Origin: Rhodococcus sp. 1168
Lineage (GTDB): Bacteria > Actinomycetota > Actinomycetes > Mycobacteriales > Mycobacteriaceae
DNA length: 64,000 nucleotides
Assembly: GCF_002091955.1 (NCBI RefSeq)
Contig: NZ_MKKY01000079.1
Span: 150,992-214,991 of the forward strand
Direction: 5' to 3'
Shown piece by piece: positions 25,833 through 35,663 of the stretch. Below the pieces are notes generated by a model, which ran no database searches, had not been told where the DNA came from, and saw only the letters and a program-made list of their open reading frames with translations. The position numbers were made by a program, and so were the translations under genes. How positions within the stretch are numbered: the first letter of the stretch is position 1; each line of letters starts with the position of its first letter.

Positions 25833-27344
25833 GTGCTGGCATCTTTCCGAGCGGTCTCGCTCACCCTGAAGAGTCGCTGGCCGCTCTATATGGTCTCGAT
25901 GGGCCTGTCCAACCTCTTCGGCGCGGTGCTCGTATTCGGCTTCGTTCGTTATGGGCTGCCCATAGCCGAGTCGGAATCGATCATCGCGGACCGATCACGC
26001 AATGTCTGGATCTTCGGCATCTATCTGCTGGTCGGAGGCGGGGTTAGCCTGTATTACGCGTCCCGCATGTTGAGGACGGTCGTTCGTTGGCAGCTGCGGG
26101 GTGGCCCACCCACCCGCAAGGAACAGATGACTGCGCTGCACGCGCCGTTGCGTCAAGCGATCGTGCATGCCGTTCTGTGGGTCATCGGGGGTGTCCTGTT
26201 CGTCGTCCTGACGGTCGCCGAAATGCCGTCGCTCGCCGTCGCCGTCATCGTCACCGTGGTCATGGCCGCCACCGTCACCTTCGGATTCACCTACATGCTC
26301 GGAGAACGGATCCTGCGCCCGGTCGCTGCGATGGCGCTGAGCGAGGGCCGATTCGACCGGACCATGACCCCCGGCATCGGCACCCGGATGGCGATGACCT
26401 GGGGGCTGGGCACCCTGATGCCCGTCATCGGCATCATCTTGCTCTGCGTGACCCAGCTGACCACCGATCTGGTGTTCTCCCCCCATTCGCTCGCGATAGC
26501 GATCATCCTGCTCAGCGTCCTCGCTATCGGGCAGGCGTTCATCCTGTCGATGTTGACGGCCAGCCAGATTTCCGACCCGATCCGGCAACTGCGTCGGGCG
26601 ATCGAGCGGGTCCAACGCGGTGAAAACGACGTCGAGGTCGACGTATTCGACGGCAGCGAGATCGGCCGACTTCAGGTTGGCTTCAACCGCATGATGGAAG
26701 AGTCCGCGGAACGGCGCGTTCTGCGTGAACTGTTCGGCGCACACGTCGGCGAAGACGTGGCGCGCCGTGCATTGCAATTCGGTACCGAATTGGGAGGCGA
26801 GACTCGCTTCGTCGCGGTGCTCTTCGTGGACATGGTCGGGTCGACGGCTACGGCTTCCGAGCGTCCTCCCAGTGAGGTCGTAGTCCTCCTCAACGAATTC
26901 TTCCGCGTCGTCGTCGACGTCATCGATCAGCACAACGGATTCGTCAACAAGTTCATGGGTGATGCGGCGCTCGCCATTTTCGGCGCGCCCCTCGACCGAC
27001 CCGACGCGCCGACCGCTGCGCTCGCTGCAGCTCGTGACCTGCGGTTCGCCCTCAACGACATCACCGGACTCGACATCGGGATCGGTGTGTCGGCGGGACT
27101 GGCGGTCGCCGGGAACATCGGCGCAGCCGAGCGGTTCGAGTACACCGTGATCGGAGATCCCGTCAACGAAGCGTCTCGATTGACCGAACTGGCCAAGCTG
27201 AGACCGGGCCGCGTTCTCGCATCGACCTCCGCGCTCTACTTCGCCAGCGACGAGGAACAGGCGCATTGGGAACTCGGTGATCAGGTTCAATTACGCGGCC
27301 GTCGCAGACGCACGCATCTCGCGTGGCCGGTCGAGCATCCCTGA
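25833..27344 (+). CDS. Membrane-bound class III adenylate cyclase with HAMP domain
   Basis: 503 residues. Six hydrophobic helices in the first 245 residues are followed by a HAMP segment (SQISDPIRQLRRAIERVQRG) and a C-terminal catalytic homology domain. Metal-binding D333 (VLFVDMVGST) and D377 (FMGDA) are present, with substrate-selecting K373 in FVNKF and the transition-state stretch IGDPVNEASRL. It converts ATP to cyclic AMP at the cytosolic face of the membrane. It resembles the Rv3645/Rv1318c group of six-helix HAMP cyclases. GTG at 25833 fits a leaderless transcript. The LPG-synthase-like gene follows after 24 bases. Confidence 0.93.
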   Translation: MLASFRAVSLTLKSRWPLYMVSMGLSNLFGAVLVFGFVRYGLPIAESESIIADRSRNVWIFGIYLLVGGGVSLYYASRMLRTVVRWQLRGGPPTRKEQMTALHAPLRQAIVHAVLWVIGGVLFVVLTVAEMPSLAVAVIVTVVMAATVTFGFTYMLGERILRPVAAMALSEGRFDRTMTPGIGTRMAMTWGLGTLMPVIGIILLCVTQLTTDLVFSPHSLAIAIILLSVLAIGQAFILSMLTASQISDPIRQLRRAIERVQRGENDVEVDVFDGSEIGRLQVGFNRMMEESAERRVLRELFGAHVGEDVARRALQFGTELGGETRFVAVLFVDMVGSTATASERPPSEVVVLLNEFFRVVVDVIDQHNGFVNKFMGDAALAIFGAPLDRPDAPTAALAAARDLRFALNDITGLDIGIGVSAGLAVAGNIGAAERFEYTVIGDPVNEASRLTELAKLRPGRVLASTSALYFASDEEQAHWELGDQVQLRGRRRRTHLAWPVEHP

Positions 27345-27368
27345 CAGCGGGCGCCGTGTGGTTACCCT

Positions 27369-28514
27369 GTGAAGGTGGCCGAACCAAGACCGGAGTCCGT
27401 TGCCGACGGGCCACGGAAGAGGAATCGTCTCCGCTGGTTCAAATGGATCGTCGGGATTGCCCTGGTCGCACTGCTCATAGGCGAGGGGATCTATCTCTGG
27501 CCGCGGTTGCACGAGTCGTGGAAGGCCCTCACCGAAATCCATTGGGGGTGGCTCGCCGCATGTGTCTTTGCGCAGGCACTATCACTGAGCACGTTCGGCC
27601 GAGTCCAGAAGCAACTGCTCGAAGCCGGCGGAGTTCGCGTCCGTCAGTCCAAGTCGGTATCGGTCATCTACGGCAGCACTGCCATGTCATTGACGCTGCC
27701 CGCCGGCCAGGTCTTCTCCACCGCGTTCACCTACCGTGAAACCCGGCGGTGGGGCGCGAGTCCCGTAGTCGCCTCATGGCAGCTCGCGATCTCTGGAGTC
27801 ATTGCGGCGGCAGGCCTCGCCGTCCTCGGCGTCGGTGGCGCTCTTCTAGTGGGCGGATCGGTCAACACATTCACCCTGGTACTCCCGATTGCGGGCGTCA
27901 TCCTGATAGTCCTGGCAGTGCGGTACATCTCCGCACACCCGCAGGCGATACGCAGCACGGCCCAGTGGACGCTGCACAAGATCAACGATTTCCGTAACCA
28001 ACCGGCCGATACCGGCGCCGAGCGTATCGACGAGATCATCGAACAAGTTCAATCGGTTCGACTCGGCACACGCGACGGCGTGCTCACAGTGTCGTGGTCG
28101 GCGGTTTACCGACTCGCCGACGTCGCCTGCCTCGGCTTCGCTTGCTTCGCCGTCGGCGCAGACCCTCGGCTCTCCGGTCTGCTCATCGCGTTCGCTGCAG
28201 GTAAGGCCGTCGGATCCGTGCCGCTCGCGCCGGGTGGGCTCGTCATCGTCGATGCCACCCTTATCGCCTTTCTCACCAGCGCAGCCAGCATCAGCGCGTC
28301 ACAGGCCGTCGCAGCCGCCTTCGTGTATCGCGGTGTCAGTTTCATCCTCGTCGCGATCGTCGGCTGGATCGTGTTCCTCGTGCTTTTCCGCAACCACCGG
28401 CAAGAGAACCTCGAGTACGACATCGTCCTCGAACAGCGGGAAGCCGTCGAGCAGCGGGAGGCCAGTGGCCTGTACCAGCCGCGGGCGGACAACGCCGATC
28501 CCGAGTCTGGATAA
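27369..28514 (+). CDS. LPG-synthase-type flippase-like membrane protein (UPF0104)
   Basis: 381 residues with about eight hydrophobic helices and the family motifs YGSTAMSLTLPAGQVFS and GSVPLAPGGLVIVDATL, matching the LPG_synthase_TM (MprF N-terminal) domain. There is no C-terminal aminoacyl-transferase domain, so it is a lone transmembrane part, probably moving a lipid across the membrane. The start is GTG at 27369; the N-terminus is basic and cytosolic (PRKRNRLRWFKW). It follows the cyclase on the same strand and may be cotranscribed with it. Confidence 0.85.
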   Translation: MKVAEPRPESVADGPRKRNRLRWFKWIVGIALVALLIGEGIYLWPRLHESWKALTEIHWGWLAACVFAQALSLSTFGRVQKQLLEAGGVRVRQSKSVSVIYGSTAMSLTLPAGQVFSTAFTYRETRRWGASPVVASWQLAISGVIAAAGLAVLGVGGALLVGGSVNTFTLVLPIAGVILIVLAVRYISAHPQAIRSTAQWTLHKINDFRNQPADTGAERIDEIIEQVQSVRLGTRDGVLTVSWSAVYRLADVACLGFACFAVGADPRLSGLLIAFAAGKAVGSVPLAPGGLVIVDATLIAFLTSAASISASQAVAAAFVYRGVSFILVAIVGWIVFLVLFRNHRQENLEYDIVLEQREAVEQREASGLYQPRADNADPESG

Positions 28515-28597
28515 CGGGCTTTCCCTCCCGCTCGAAAACTGTGATCGGCATCTCTATTCGGCAGCCGGGAATAGATTCGGACCCCGGTCCGCTTGTG

Positions 28598-28621
28598 TAC
28601 TATGCAAGTTGAACCTTCAAC
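28598..28621 (+). promoter_or_regulatory. -10 element and overlapping palindrome upstream of the YceI gene
   Basis: TACTAT (28598-28603) is a plausible -10. The inverted repeat GTTGAA-CC-TTCAAC (28608-28621) sits right over the expected transcription start. A repressor, perhaps MarR-like from the TTGAA/TTCAA half-sites, would block initiation here. No regulator gene is adjacent. Confidence 0.5.
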
Positions 28622-28642
28622 CCCACCGCTAGAGGAGCTCAC

Positions 28643-29194
28643 ATGACCACCGCGATCGCATTGCCAGAATTGTCCGCAGGCACCTGGAACATCGACTCGT
28701 CGCACTCCACCGTCGGCTTCTCCGTGCGCCACCTCGTCGTGAGCAAGGTCCGCGGCCGTTTCCAGGCCTTCACCGGCACGATCACCGTTGCCGACGACGG
28801 CGCCCCTTCCGTCGCCGCCGAAATCGACGTCACCTCCATCACCACCGACAACGCGCAGCGCGACGGCCACCTCAAGACTGCCGACTTCTTCGAGGTCGAG
28901 AAGTACCCGACCGCCACCTTCGTGTCGACGTCGGTACAGCCCAAGGGTTCCGACTTCGTCGTGACAGGTGACTTCACCCTGCACGGCGTCACCAAGTCGA
29001 TCGACCTGGCACTCGAGTTCAACGGCGTCAACGCCGGCATGGGCAACGGTCCGGTCGCCGGCTTCGAAGCCACCACCACCATCAACCGTCGCGACTTCGG
29101 TCTCACCATCGACATGCCTCTCGAAGGCGGCGGCGCAGTCGTCGGCGACAAGATCACCCTGACCCTCGAAATCGAAGCAGGTCTGGCTTCCTAG
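28643..29194 (+). CDS. YceI-family lipocalin-like protein
   Basis: 183 residues of pure YceI domain: GTWNIDSSHSTVGFSVRHLV near the start, TADFFEVEKYPTATFVS in the middle, and DFTLHGVTKSIDLALEF and INRRDFGLTID near the end. YceI proteins form a beta-barrel holding a polyisoprenoid or similar lipid. No signal peptide is visible, so this copy is predicted cytosolic, unlike E. coli YceI. AGGAG stands just before the ATG. The gene has its own promoter and terminator, so it is probably monocistronic. Confidence 0.93.
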   Translation: MTTAIALPELSAGTWNIDSSHSTVGFSVRHLVVSKVRGRFQAFTGTITVADDGAPSVAAEIDVTSITTDNAQRDGHLKTADFFEVEKYPTATFVSTSVQPKGSDFVVTGDFTLHGVTKSIDLALEFNGVNAGMGNGPVAGFEATTTINRRDFGLTIDMPLEGGGAVVGDKITLTLEIEAGLAS

Positions 29195-29210
29195 ATCGCC
29201 ACATTCACCG

Positions 29211-29247
29211 GAACAGGCCCGCGGACATACAGTCGGCGGGCCCGTTC
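29211..29247 (+). terminator. Hairpin terminator after the YceI gene
   Basis: GAACAGGCCCGC (29211-29222) pairs with GCGGGCCCGTTC (29236-29247) with one mismatch, followed by TCT. It ends the YceI transcript just before the promoter of the next gene. Confidence 0.7.
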
Positions 29248-29262
29248 TCTATTGTGGGAACG

Positions 29263-29676
29263 GTGAGCAAGCGCAACCCGATCATCGCCGCCGTACCGGG
29301 CCGTTTCGCCCCGCTGTACGTTCCCGCAGTCATAGATCTCGTTCTGGTCCTGATCTTCTGCGCCATCGGTCGACGCAGCCACGACGAGACGGGTGCACTT
29401 GCCGGATTGGCGACGACCGCTTGGCCGTTTCTGATCGGTGCGGTCGTCGGCTGGGCCGCCACCTGGGCGCTCTACCGCGACAAGTTCGACGCGTTCCTCC
29501 TCGTCCCGACCGGCATCATCGTGTGGGTGTCCACCGTCGCGATCGGCATGGTGCTGCGGGCGATCAGCGGGCAGGGCACTGCCTTCAGCTTCGTCGTCGT
29601 AGCCTCGACCGTGCTTGCACTGTTTCTTCTCGGCTGGCGCGCCCTCGCGCGAGTCATATCCGCCCGGAGAAACTGA
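29263..29676 (+). CDS. DUF3054 small membrane protein
   Basis: 137 residues with four hydrophobic helices (from VPAVIDLVLVLIFCAIG to STVLALFLLGWRAL) and a conserved inner motif RRSHDETGALAGLATTAWPF that matches DUF3054. Function is unknown. GTG at 29263 is preceded by TATTGT (29250-29255) and seven bases, fitting a leaderless mRNA; a GTG at 29254 is less likely. The POT transporter follows 45 bases downstream. Confidence 0.8.
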   Translation: MSKRNPIIAAVPGRFAPLYVPAVIDLVLVLIFCAIGRRSHDETGALAGLATTAWPFLIGAVVGWAATWALYRDKFDAFLLVPTGIIVWVSTVAIGMVLRAISGQGTAFSFVVVASTVLALFLLGWRALARVISARRN

Positions 29677-29721
29677 CCCCATCGGCCCCCTCTGCACCAT
29701 CGAGCATGGGACAGTTCTTCA

Positions 29722-31170
<1,449 letters not shown>

Positions 31171-31182
31171 CAACGCCTGCAG

Positions 31183-31914
31183 CTATTTCCACATCAACCA
31201 TGCTGCGAGCCCGAGCCCGAGAACTCCGACAGCGATGCGCAGAAACGTCGGGGGAATAAGCTTGACCACGGGCGGGCCGCAGTAGCCACCACAGAAGGCC
31301 CCAATCGCCAGCGCCAGCGCAGCGAGCCAGTCGACTTGGCCGGAGAATGCAAAGATCACGGCCGCAACCAGGTTCGCGACGCCCAGAAAGAAGCTCTTCA
31401 GAATGCTGGCGCGCCATATCGTTTCGGATGTGGCGATCAAAGCGAGCGCCAAGAAGATCACCCCGGCGCCTGCCCCGAAGTACCCGCCGTAAACAGCAAC
31501 CAAGAACAGTGCAAACGGATACAGCGTCGGAAACTCTCGATTTCCGGACAGCTTTCGAATCCTCGGTTGCAGTAGGAGCGCGAGGGCCGCGAACGCAACG
31601 AGGAACGGCACCACCACCTCGAAGGATCCCGAGGGCGCAACGAGCAGAACGACGGCACCGACCAGCCCACCGGCTGCCGAATAGACGGCGTAACGAACCA
31701 GCTGCTTACCGTCCTTGGCGAGCTCAGCCGAAGCATTCGTCGTCGCGCCGACACCGACGGCGACCATCGCCACCGTGTTGGTGACATTTGCGCTCACCGG
31801 AGGCAACCCGGCTGCCAGTAAAGCTGGATACGACACCAGCGACGCCATCCCGGTCACGAAGCCGACGAGGCCGGCGAAGTAACCGGCCACCACGAGCAGA
31901 CCGAAATGAAGCAC
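31183..31914 (-). CDS. TauE/SafE-family (DUF81) anion permease
   Basis: 243 residues with about seven hydrophobic helices. Each half has the family motif: GFVTGMASLVSYPALLAAGLPPVSANVTNTVAM in the first and GAGAGVIFLALALIATSE in the second. Members export sulfite or sulfoacetate or take up related anions. Start is GTG at 31914, only six bases after the stop of the inactive PBP gene, so it is probably translated from the same mRNA. Substrate unknown. Confidence 0.85.
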   Translation of the reverse strand: MLHFGLLVVAGYFAGLVGFVTGMASLVSYPALLAAGLPPVSANVTNTVAMVAVGVGATTNASAELAKDGKQLVRYAVYSAAGGLVGAVVLLVAPSGSFEVVVPFLVAFAALALLLQPRIRKLSGNREFPTLYPFALFLVAVYGGYFGAGAGVIFLALALIATSETIWRASILKSFFLGVANLVAAVIFAFSGQVDWLAALALAIGAFCGGYCGPPVVKLIPPTFLRIAVGVLGLGLAAWLMWK

Positions 31915-31920
31915 AGGGGG

Positions 31921-33546
31921 TTACTCGGCGATGCCGGAGTCCATGCCTCGGATCAGACGGGTACTCATCTTCACTGCCTGGTCCGTTCCGTCCGCGTCCT
32001 CGATGTAGACGGCGAACGCAAGATCGCCTCGGTTGGCTATGAACCACCGGTCGTCGCCACTGTTACCCGCGAAACCTGTCAATCCCGCGTACGCGTCGAG
32101 TCCTTCGGCATGAGCCGAGTCAACCAACATCTTTCGGAGCCTGGCCAGGGCTTCAGGGGGAATCGAATCGGTCGGCTGGTCGGCGACGGCGTTCTGACCG
32201 ACGACGATCGACGGGAGAGGCGCTGAGCCACGGGAGATCGCCGCACCCATCTGAGCCAGACCGAACGGCGTCATCGACTCCGTGGAGCTCTCGTTTCCGA
32301 CGGACCGGATCCGATCGATCGACCCGCCTGGCCCGGAACGTTGACCGGCGAAGGCGTCGAGTCCGGGCATCGAGTAGTTGACCCCGAGGCCGAGCTGAGA
32401 CGGGTTCCCTGGGTTATCACCCGACTGCAGGGCGTCGAGCAATGCCGATGCCGATCCTGCGGGATACATCCCCGAGAACGCAATCTGACCCTGTTCGTTG
32501 GCGTAACTGTTCTGAGCAGCCGCGACAATGGCACCGGTCGAGGGCACGATAGCTACGATCGAGGCGGCAGTCCCGACGCTGACCACGGCATCCTCGGCCG
32601 CCAACTGAATCCGAGGATCGAGCGTGGCATGCAGGTCCGGACCGGCAGGGCCCTGGAACCCCACCTGACGCGCCGGAATTCCGTCGGCACCGACGACGTC
32701 CACTGCCCAACCGGACGTCGCGTCGCGGCCGAGTTGCCAGGCGTCTCGAATCGAGTCGAGCAACGGGGAGGTGATTCGTCGATCGCCCGCGATCAGTTTG
32801 GGTGTCTGCGAGATCACGACGCCAGGAATGGTACGCAGATCGTCCTCGAGAACTGCGAAGTCGTCGTCGCGCAGGTTCACCGCGAGTACCGGGGCACCAG
32901 GTGCGGCGTCGAGCTCAGCGGTGAGTGATTCTGCAGTGATCAACGGCGCCACGACGTCGATGACATCGGCGAGTCGCGCCGCGGACCCTGCCGGGTCGGG
33001 CATCTGCGCTGGGTCGAGGGAGACGGCGTTGATGGTGCGTTCGCTCATCAGGACGTTCTGGGCAGCGTCGAAGACCAGCGGTGGCGGCGCGTCCGTTCGG
33101 GTGTAGTGCACTGCGCTGGCGAGACCCGGTGCAAGGATCTCCGGCTCCCAGGTAATCCGCCAGCCGACGCTCAATCTCTTCGTGCTGCCGCGTGTCGAGT
33201 ACTTCCAGTCTTTGCCCTCACCGAAGTTCCATGCCGAACCGAGGGTGAAGAACCCCGCGTCCTGATCGAGGTCGATGAACTGCGAGAGTTCGAACTGCGA
33301 GGATGATTTGCCGCCCGCGGACAGGCCGTCGAACATCTGTGAGATCGATGCCGCCGCAGCGTTGGGGTACGAAGTCAGGTTGGCGGCTGCATCGACGTCA
33401 CGGTCGTTGAGCGCCTCGACGAAGTCGGACACAGTGGACTCGGCCCCGCCGGCGGGGCGATCGAGGGTCCACGAAGCGAGTGATGCGGCCAACACCAACG
33501 TTGCGCTGAGCGCCACCACATATCGGACACGAATACGACGAGGCAT
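31921..33546 (-). CDS. Catalytically dead PBP-lipo-type pseudoenzyme
   Basis: About 541 residues, paralogous to the next PBP. It has an N-terminal hydrophobic anchor (YVVALSATLVLAASLASWTL) with no lipobox Cys, a NTF2-like domain (SDFVEALNDRDVDAAANLTS), a dimerisation domain (ITSPLLDSIRDAWQLG) and a transpeptidase-like domain. The active-site motif STFK of the paralogue reads SASA here (YPAGSASALL), the SxN motif is lost in a roughly 55-residue deletion, and KTG reads FAG. It therefore cannot acylate peptidoglycan. ATG at 33546 follows GGAAGG. The reading frame is intact, which argues for a retained structural or regulatory role rather than decay. Confidence 0.85.
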   Translation of the reverse strand: MPRRIRVRYVVALSATLVLAASLASWTLDRPAGGAESTVSDFVEALNDRDVDAAANLTSYPNAAAASISQMFDGLSAGGKSSSQFELSQFIDLDQDAGFFTLGSAWNFGEGKDWKYSTRGSTKRLSVGWRITWEPEILAPGLASAVHYTRTDAPPPLVFDAAQNVLMSERTINAVSLDPAQMPDPAGSAARLADVIDVVAPLITAESLTAELDAAPGAPVLAVNLRDDDFAVLEDDLRTIPGVVISQTPKLIAGDRRITSPLLDSIRDAWQLGRDATSGWAVDVVGADGIPARQVGFQGPAGPDLHATLDPRIQLAAEDAVVSVGTAASIVAIVPSTGAIVAAAQNSYANEQGQIAFSGMYPAGSASALLDALQSGDNPGNPSQLGLGVNYSMPGLDAFAGQRSGPGGSIDRIRSVGNESSTESMTPFGLAQMGAAISRGSAPLPSIVVGQNAVADQPTDSIPPEALARLRKMLVDSAHAEGLDAYAGLTGFAGNSGDDRWFIANRGDLAFAVYIEDADGTDQAVKMSTRLIRGMDSGIAE

Positions 33547-33663
33547 CAGTGACCTTCCAGAACTCATGGGTCACAATATTCACTGTAGCCACAAGGGTAA
33601 CAAGCACGACAGACATACACTCCGATCACGATTGGGCCACACCAGGTGTTTGCCTGCTAGGCC

Positions 33664-35487
33664 CTACCGGAGGAGCTTACCCGCTGCTTCGAGCGCGGGG
33701 TCCGAACTCTGGCCACCCGCTACGAAGACCGCGAAGGCAAGATCACCCGCGATCCCGACGAACCAACCGTGCGCGATCTCGTTGTTCGGCCCGAACTCGG
33801 CAGTTCCGGTTTTACCCAGAAGGCCGGGGATGTCCTGCAACTGCGTGGCCGTGCCATTGGTGACGGTCTCGCGCATCATCGCCTTCACCTGGTCGGCTAC
33901 CTGCGGATCCACAGGTTTCGGCGTCGCATTCGCTACACCGGGCTGTCCGTCGAGAAGCGTCGGAGCCTTCAACACGCCACTCGCGATCGACGACGCGACC
34001 AAAGCCATCCCGAACGGTGACGCCGTCACCTGCCCCTGGCCGATGGCGGATTCGACGCGTTGGGCCGGCGTATCGGCGAGAGGGACATCACCGGTGACCG
34101 AGGTCAGCCCTGGCGTCACATAGTCGACGCCGAGGCCGTACTGCTGTGCCGTCTGCTGCAATCCGTCGGCGGGAAGTCCGACGCCGAGGCGGCCCATCGT
34201 CGTATTGCACGATCGGGCGAATGCCGTGTGCAGCGGGACGTCACCGAGATCGAAGTTGTCGTCGTTCGGAATCTGGCGGCCCTCGATGTTCTCGGTTCCT
34301 GGGCACGGCAGGATCGTGTCGGGGGTCGCTGTCCCTGCTTCCAGCGCCGCCGACGTAGTCACTGTCTTGAACGTCGAACCGGGCGGATACAGACCAGTCA
34401 GCGCGATCGGGCCTTCGGCGTCCGCCGCTGCGTTCTGCGCGACGGCGAGGACGTTGCCGGTCGAGGGCTGCAACGCGACGATCGCAGCCTGCTGCGGCAG
34501 CGACGCGAGAGCGTTCTCGGCTTTGATCTGAAGCGCCGTGTCCAGCGTCGTCGCGATGTCCGGTGCGGGCTGGGCGTCGATTCCGGCCAGCGGTTCCACG
34601 GATCCGTCGGCCTTGACCGACTGAACGGACCAGCCTTTGTTGGCGTCGAGTTGTTGCTGCCACAGCTCCGATACCCCGTTCAGCGCTGGTGACGCGAGCG
34701 CGCGATCGGTGGTGAGTAGCCGGGCCTGCGGCGCAAGCGTCACGCCGGGCATCGCGGCGAGCTGGGCGGCAACGGGGTCGACGTCGGACTCTCGCAGCGA
34801 CACGAGAGTGACCGTCTTGCCCTGCGCGCCCGCAACGTCGGCTGCGATCGACTGCGCAGTGATCGTCGGAACGAGCGGCGTCACGAGCGCTGCGACGGCC
34901 GCAGGATCGGCGGTCGCGTCGACGTTCACGAGTGTCACGACCTGCTGCGACATCAATTCACCCCCGGCACGATCGAGCACCTTGGCGCTCACGAGCGCAT
35001 CGGTCGGGGTGAACCTGATGGTGCTGTCGGCCGCGAGTGTCGGGGCCAAGATGGTGGGGTCCCAGTCGATCCGCCAACCCTGGTCGGTATCGGTGGCCGT
35101 TGCAGTTGTCGCATAATGCCACTGCTTCGGCTCACCGTCCGGCTCCTCGGTTCCGTCCTGCGTTGTCGAGAAACGCCACGTGGCATCCAGGGTGACCGTC
35201 CCGCCCTCCTCGGAAGTGTCCTCGACGGTGAAATCGGGTGTCGCCGTCACCGTCCCCCCGGCACCCAGTCCGTCGTACAAGCCCGTCAGTGCTGCGGCCG
35301 CGGCGGCCGGATCCGTCGTCAACGCGGCGGCTGCCTCGGCATTTCCCCCGTTGACCGCATCGACGAACTGCTGGGCTGTGGTGCGCGGCTCCGGCGGACC
35401 GTCGTCCGAGCAACCGGCAAGTACAAGCGCAGTGACGGCAACGAGGGCGGACACCGTTCTCTTCGAGGTGAGCACGGGGACGATCAT
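33664..35487 (-). CDS. Lipoprotein transpeptidase of PBP-lipo type (class B, Rv2864c-like)
   Basis: 607 residues. The signal peptide ends in lipobox LVLAGC (Cys26). A NTF2-like MecA-N domain (residues about 35-150), a PBP dimerisation domain and a transpeptidase domain follow. The catalytic motifs are complete: S371-T-F-K374 (YPPGSTFK), S426-C-N (RSCNTT) and K559-T-G-T (LLGKTGTAEF). It crosslinks peptidoglycan on the outer face of the cytoplasmic membrane. Size and domains match mycobacterial PBP-lipo. The degenerate paralogue follows 117 bases downstream on the same strand. Confidence 0.92.
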   Translation of the reverse strand: MIVPVLTSKRTVSALVAVTALVLAGCSDDGPPEPRTTAQQFVDAVNGGNAEAAAALTTDPAAAAAALTGLYDGLGAGGTVTATPDFTVEDTSEEGGTVTLDATWRFSTTQDGTEEPDGEPKQWHYATTATATDTDQGWRIDWDPTILAPTLAADSTIRFTPTDALVSAKVLDRAGGELMSQQVVTLVNVDATADPAAVAALVTPLVPTITAQSIAADVAGAQGKTVTLVSLRESDVDPVAAQLAAMPGVTLAPQARLLTTDRALASPALNGVSELWQQQLDANKGWSVQSVKADGSVEPLAGIDAQPAPDIATTLDTALQIKAENALASLPQQAAIVALQPSTGNVLAVAQNAAADAEGPIALTGLYPPGSTFKTVTTSAALEAGTATPDTILPCPGTENIEGRQIPNDDNFDLGDVPLHTAFARSCNTTMGRLGVGLPADGLQQTAQQYGLGVDYVTPGLTSVTGDVPLADTPAQRVESAIGQGQVTASPFGMALVASSIASGVLKAPTLLDGQPGVANATPKPVDPQVADQVKAMMRETVTNGTATQLQDIPGLLGKTGTAEFGPNNEIAHGWFVGIAGDLAFAVFVAGGQSSDPALEAAGKLLR

Positions 35488-35538
35488 GCCTCAGTTGTGC
35501 GGATATGACCTACGTAAGAAGGGCCGACCAAAACACGG

Positions 35539-35567
35539 TTGCAAGGCCGGCAACCGCGGTCTAATCT
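35539..35567 (+). promoter_or_regulatory. SigA-type promoter of the ABC-F gene
   Basis: TTGCAA (35539-35544), a 17-base spacer and TAATCT (35562-35567) give a start near 35574 and a leader of about 90 bases. A hairpin CGGTTGC/GCAACCG overlaps the -35 region. Within the leader, AGAGGT and ACCTCT could pair just upstream of the ribosome-binding CTGGAG. Confidence 0.6.
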
Positions 35568-35663
35568 GAGCTTCGTCTTTGTCGCCAACAGATTCGGAGA
35601 GGCAATTGCTCTTCTAGAGGTTTCTTACGCCTGCACTCCCGCACGCATACCTCTGGAGCACTT

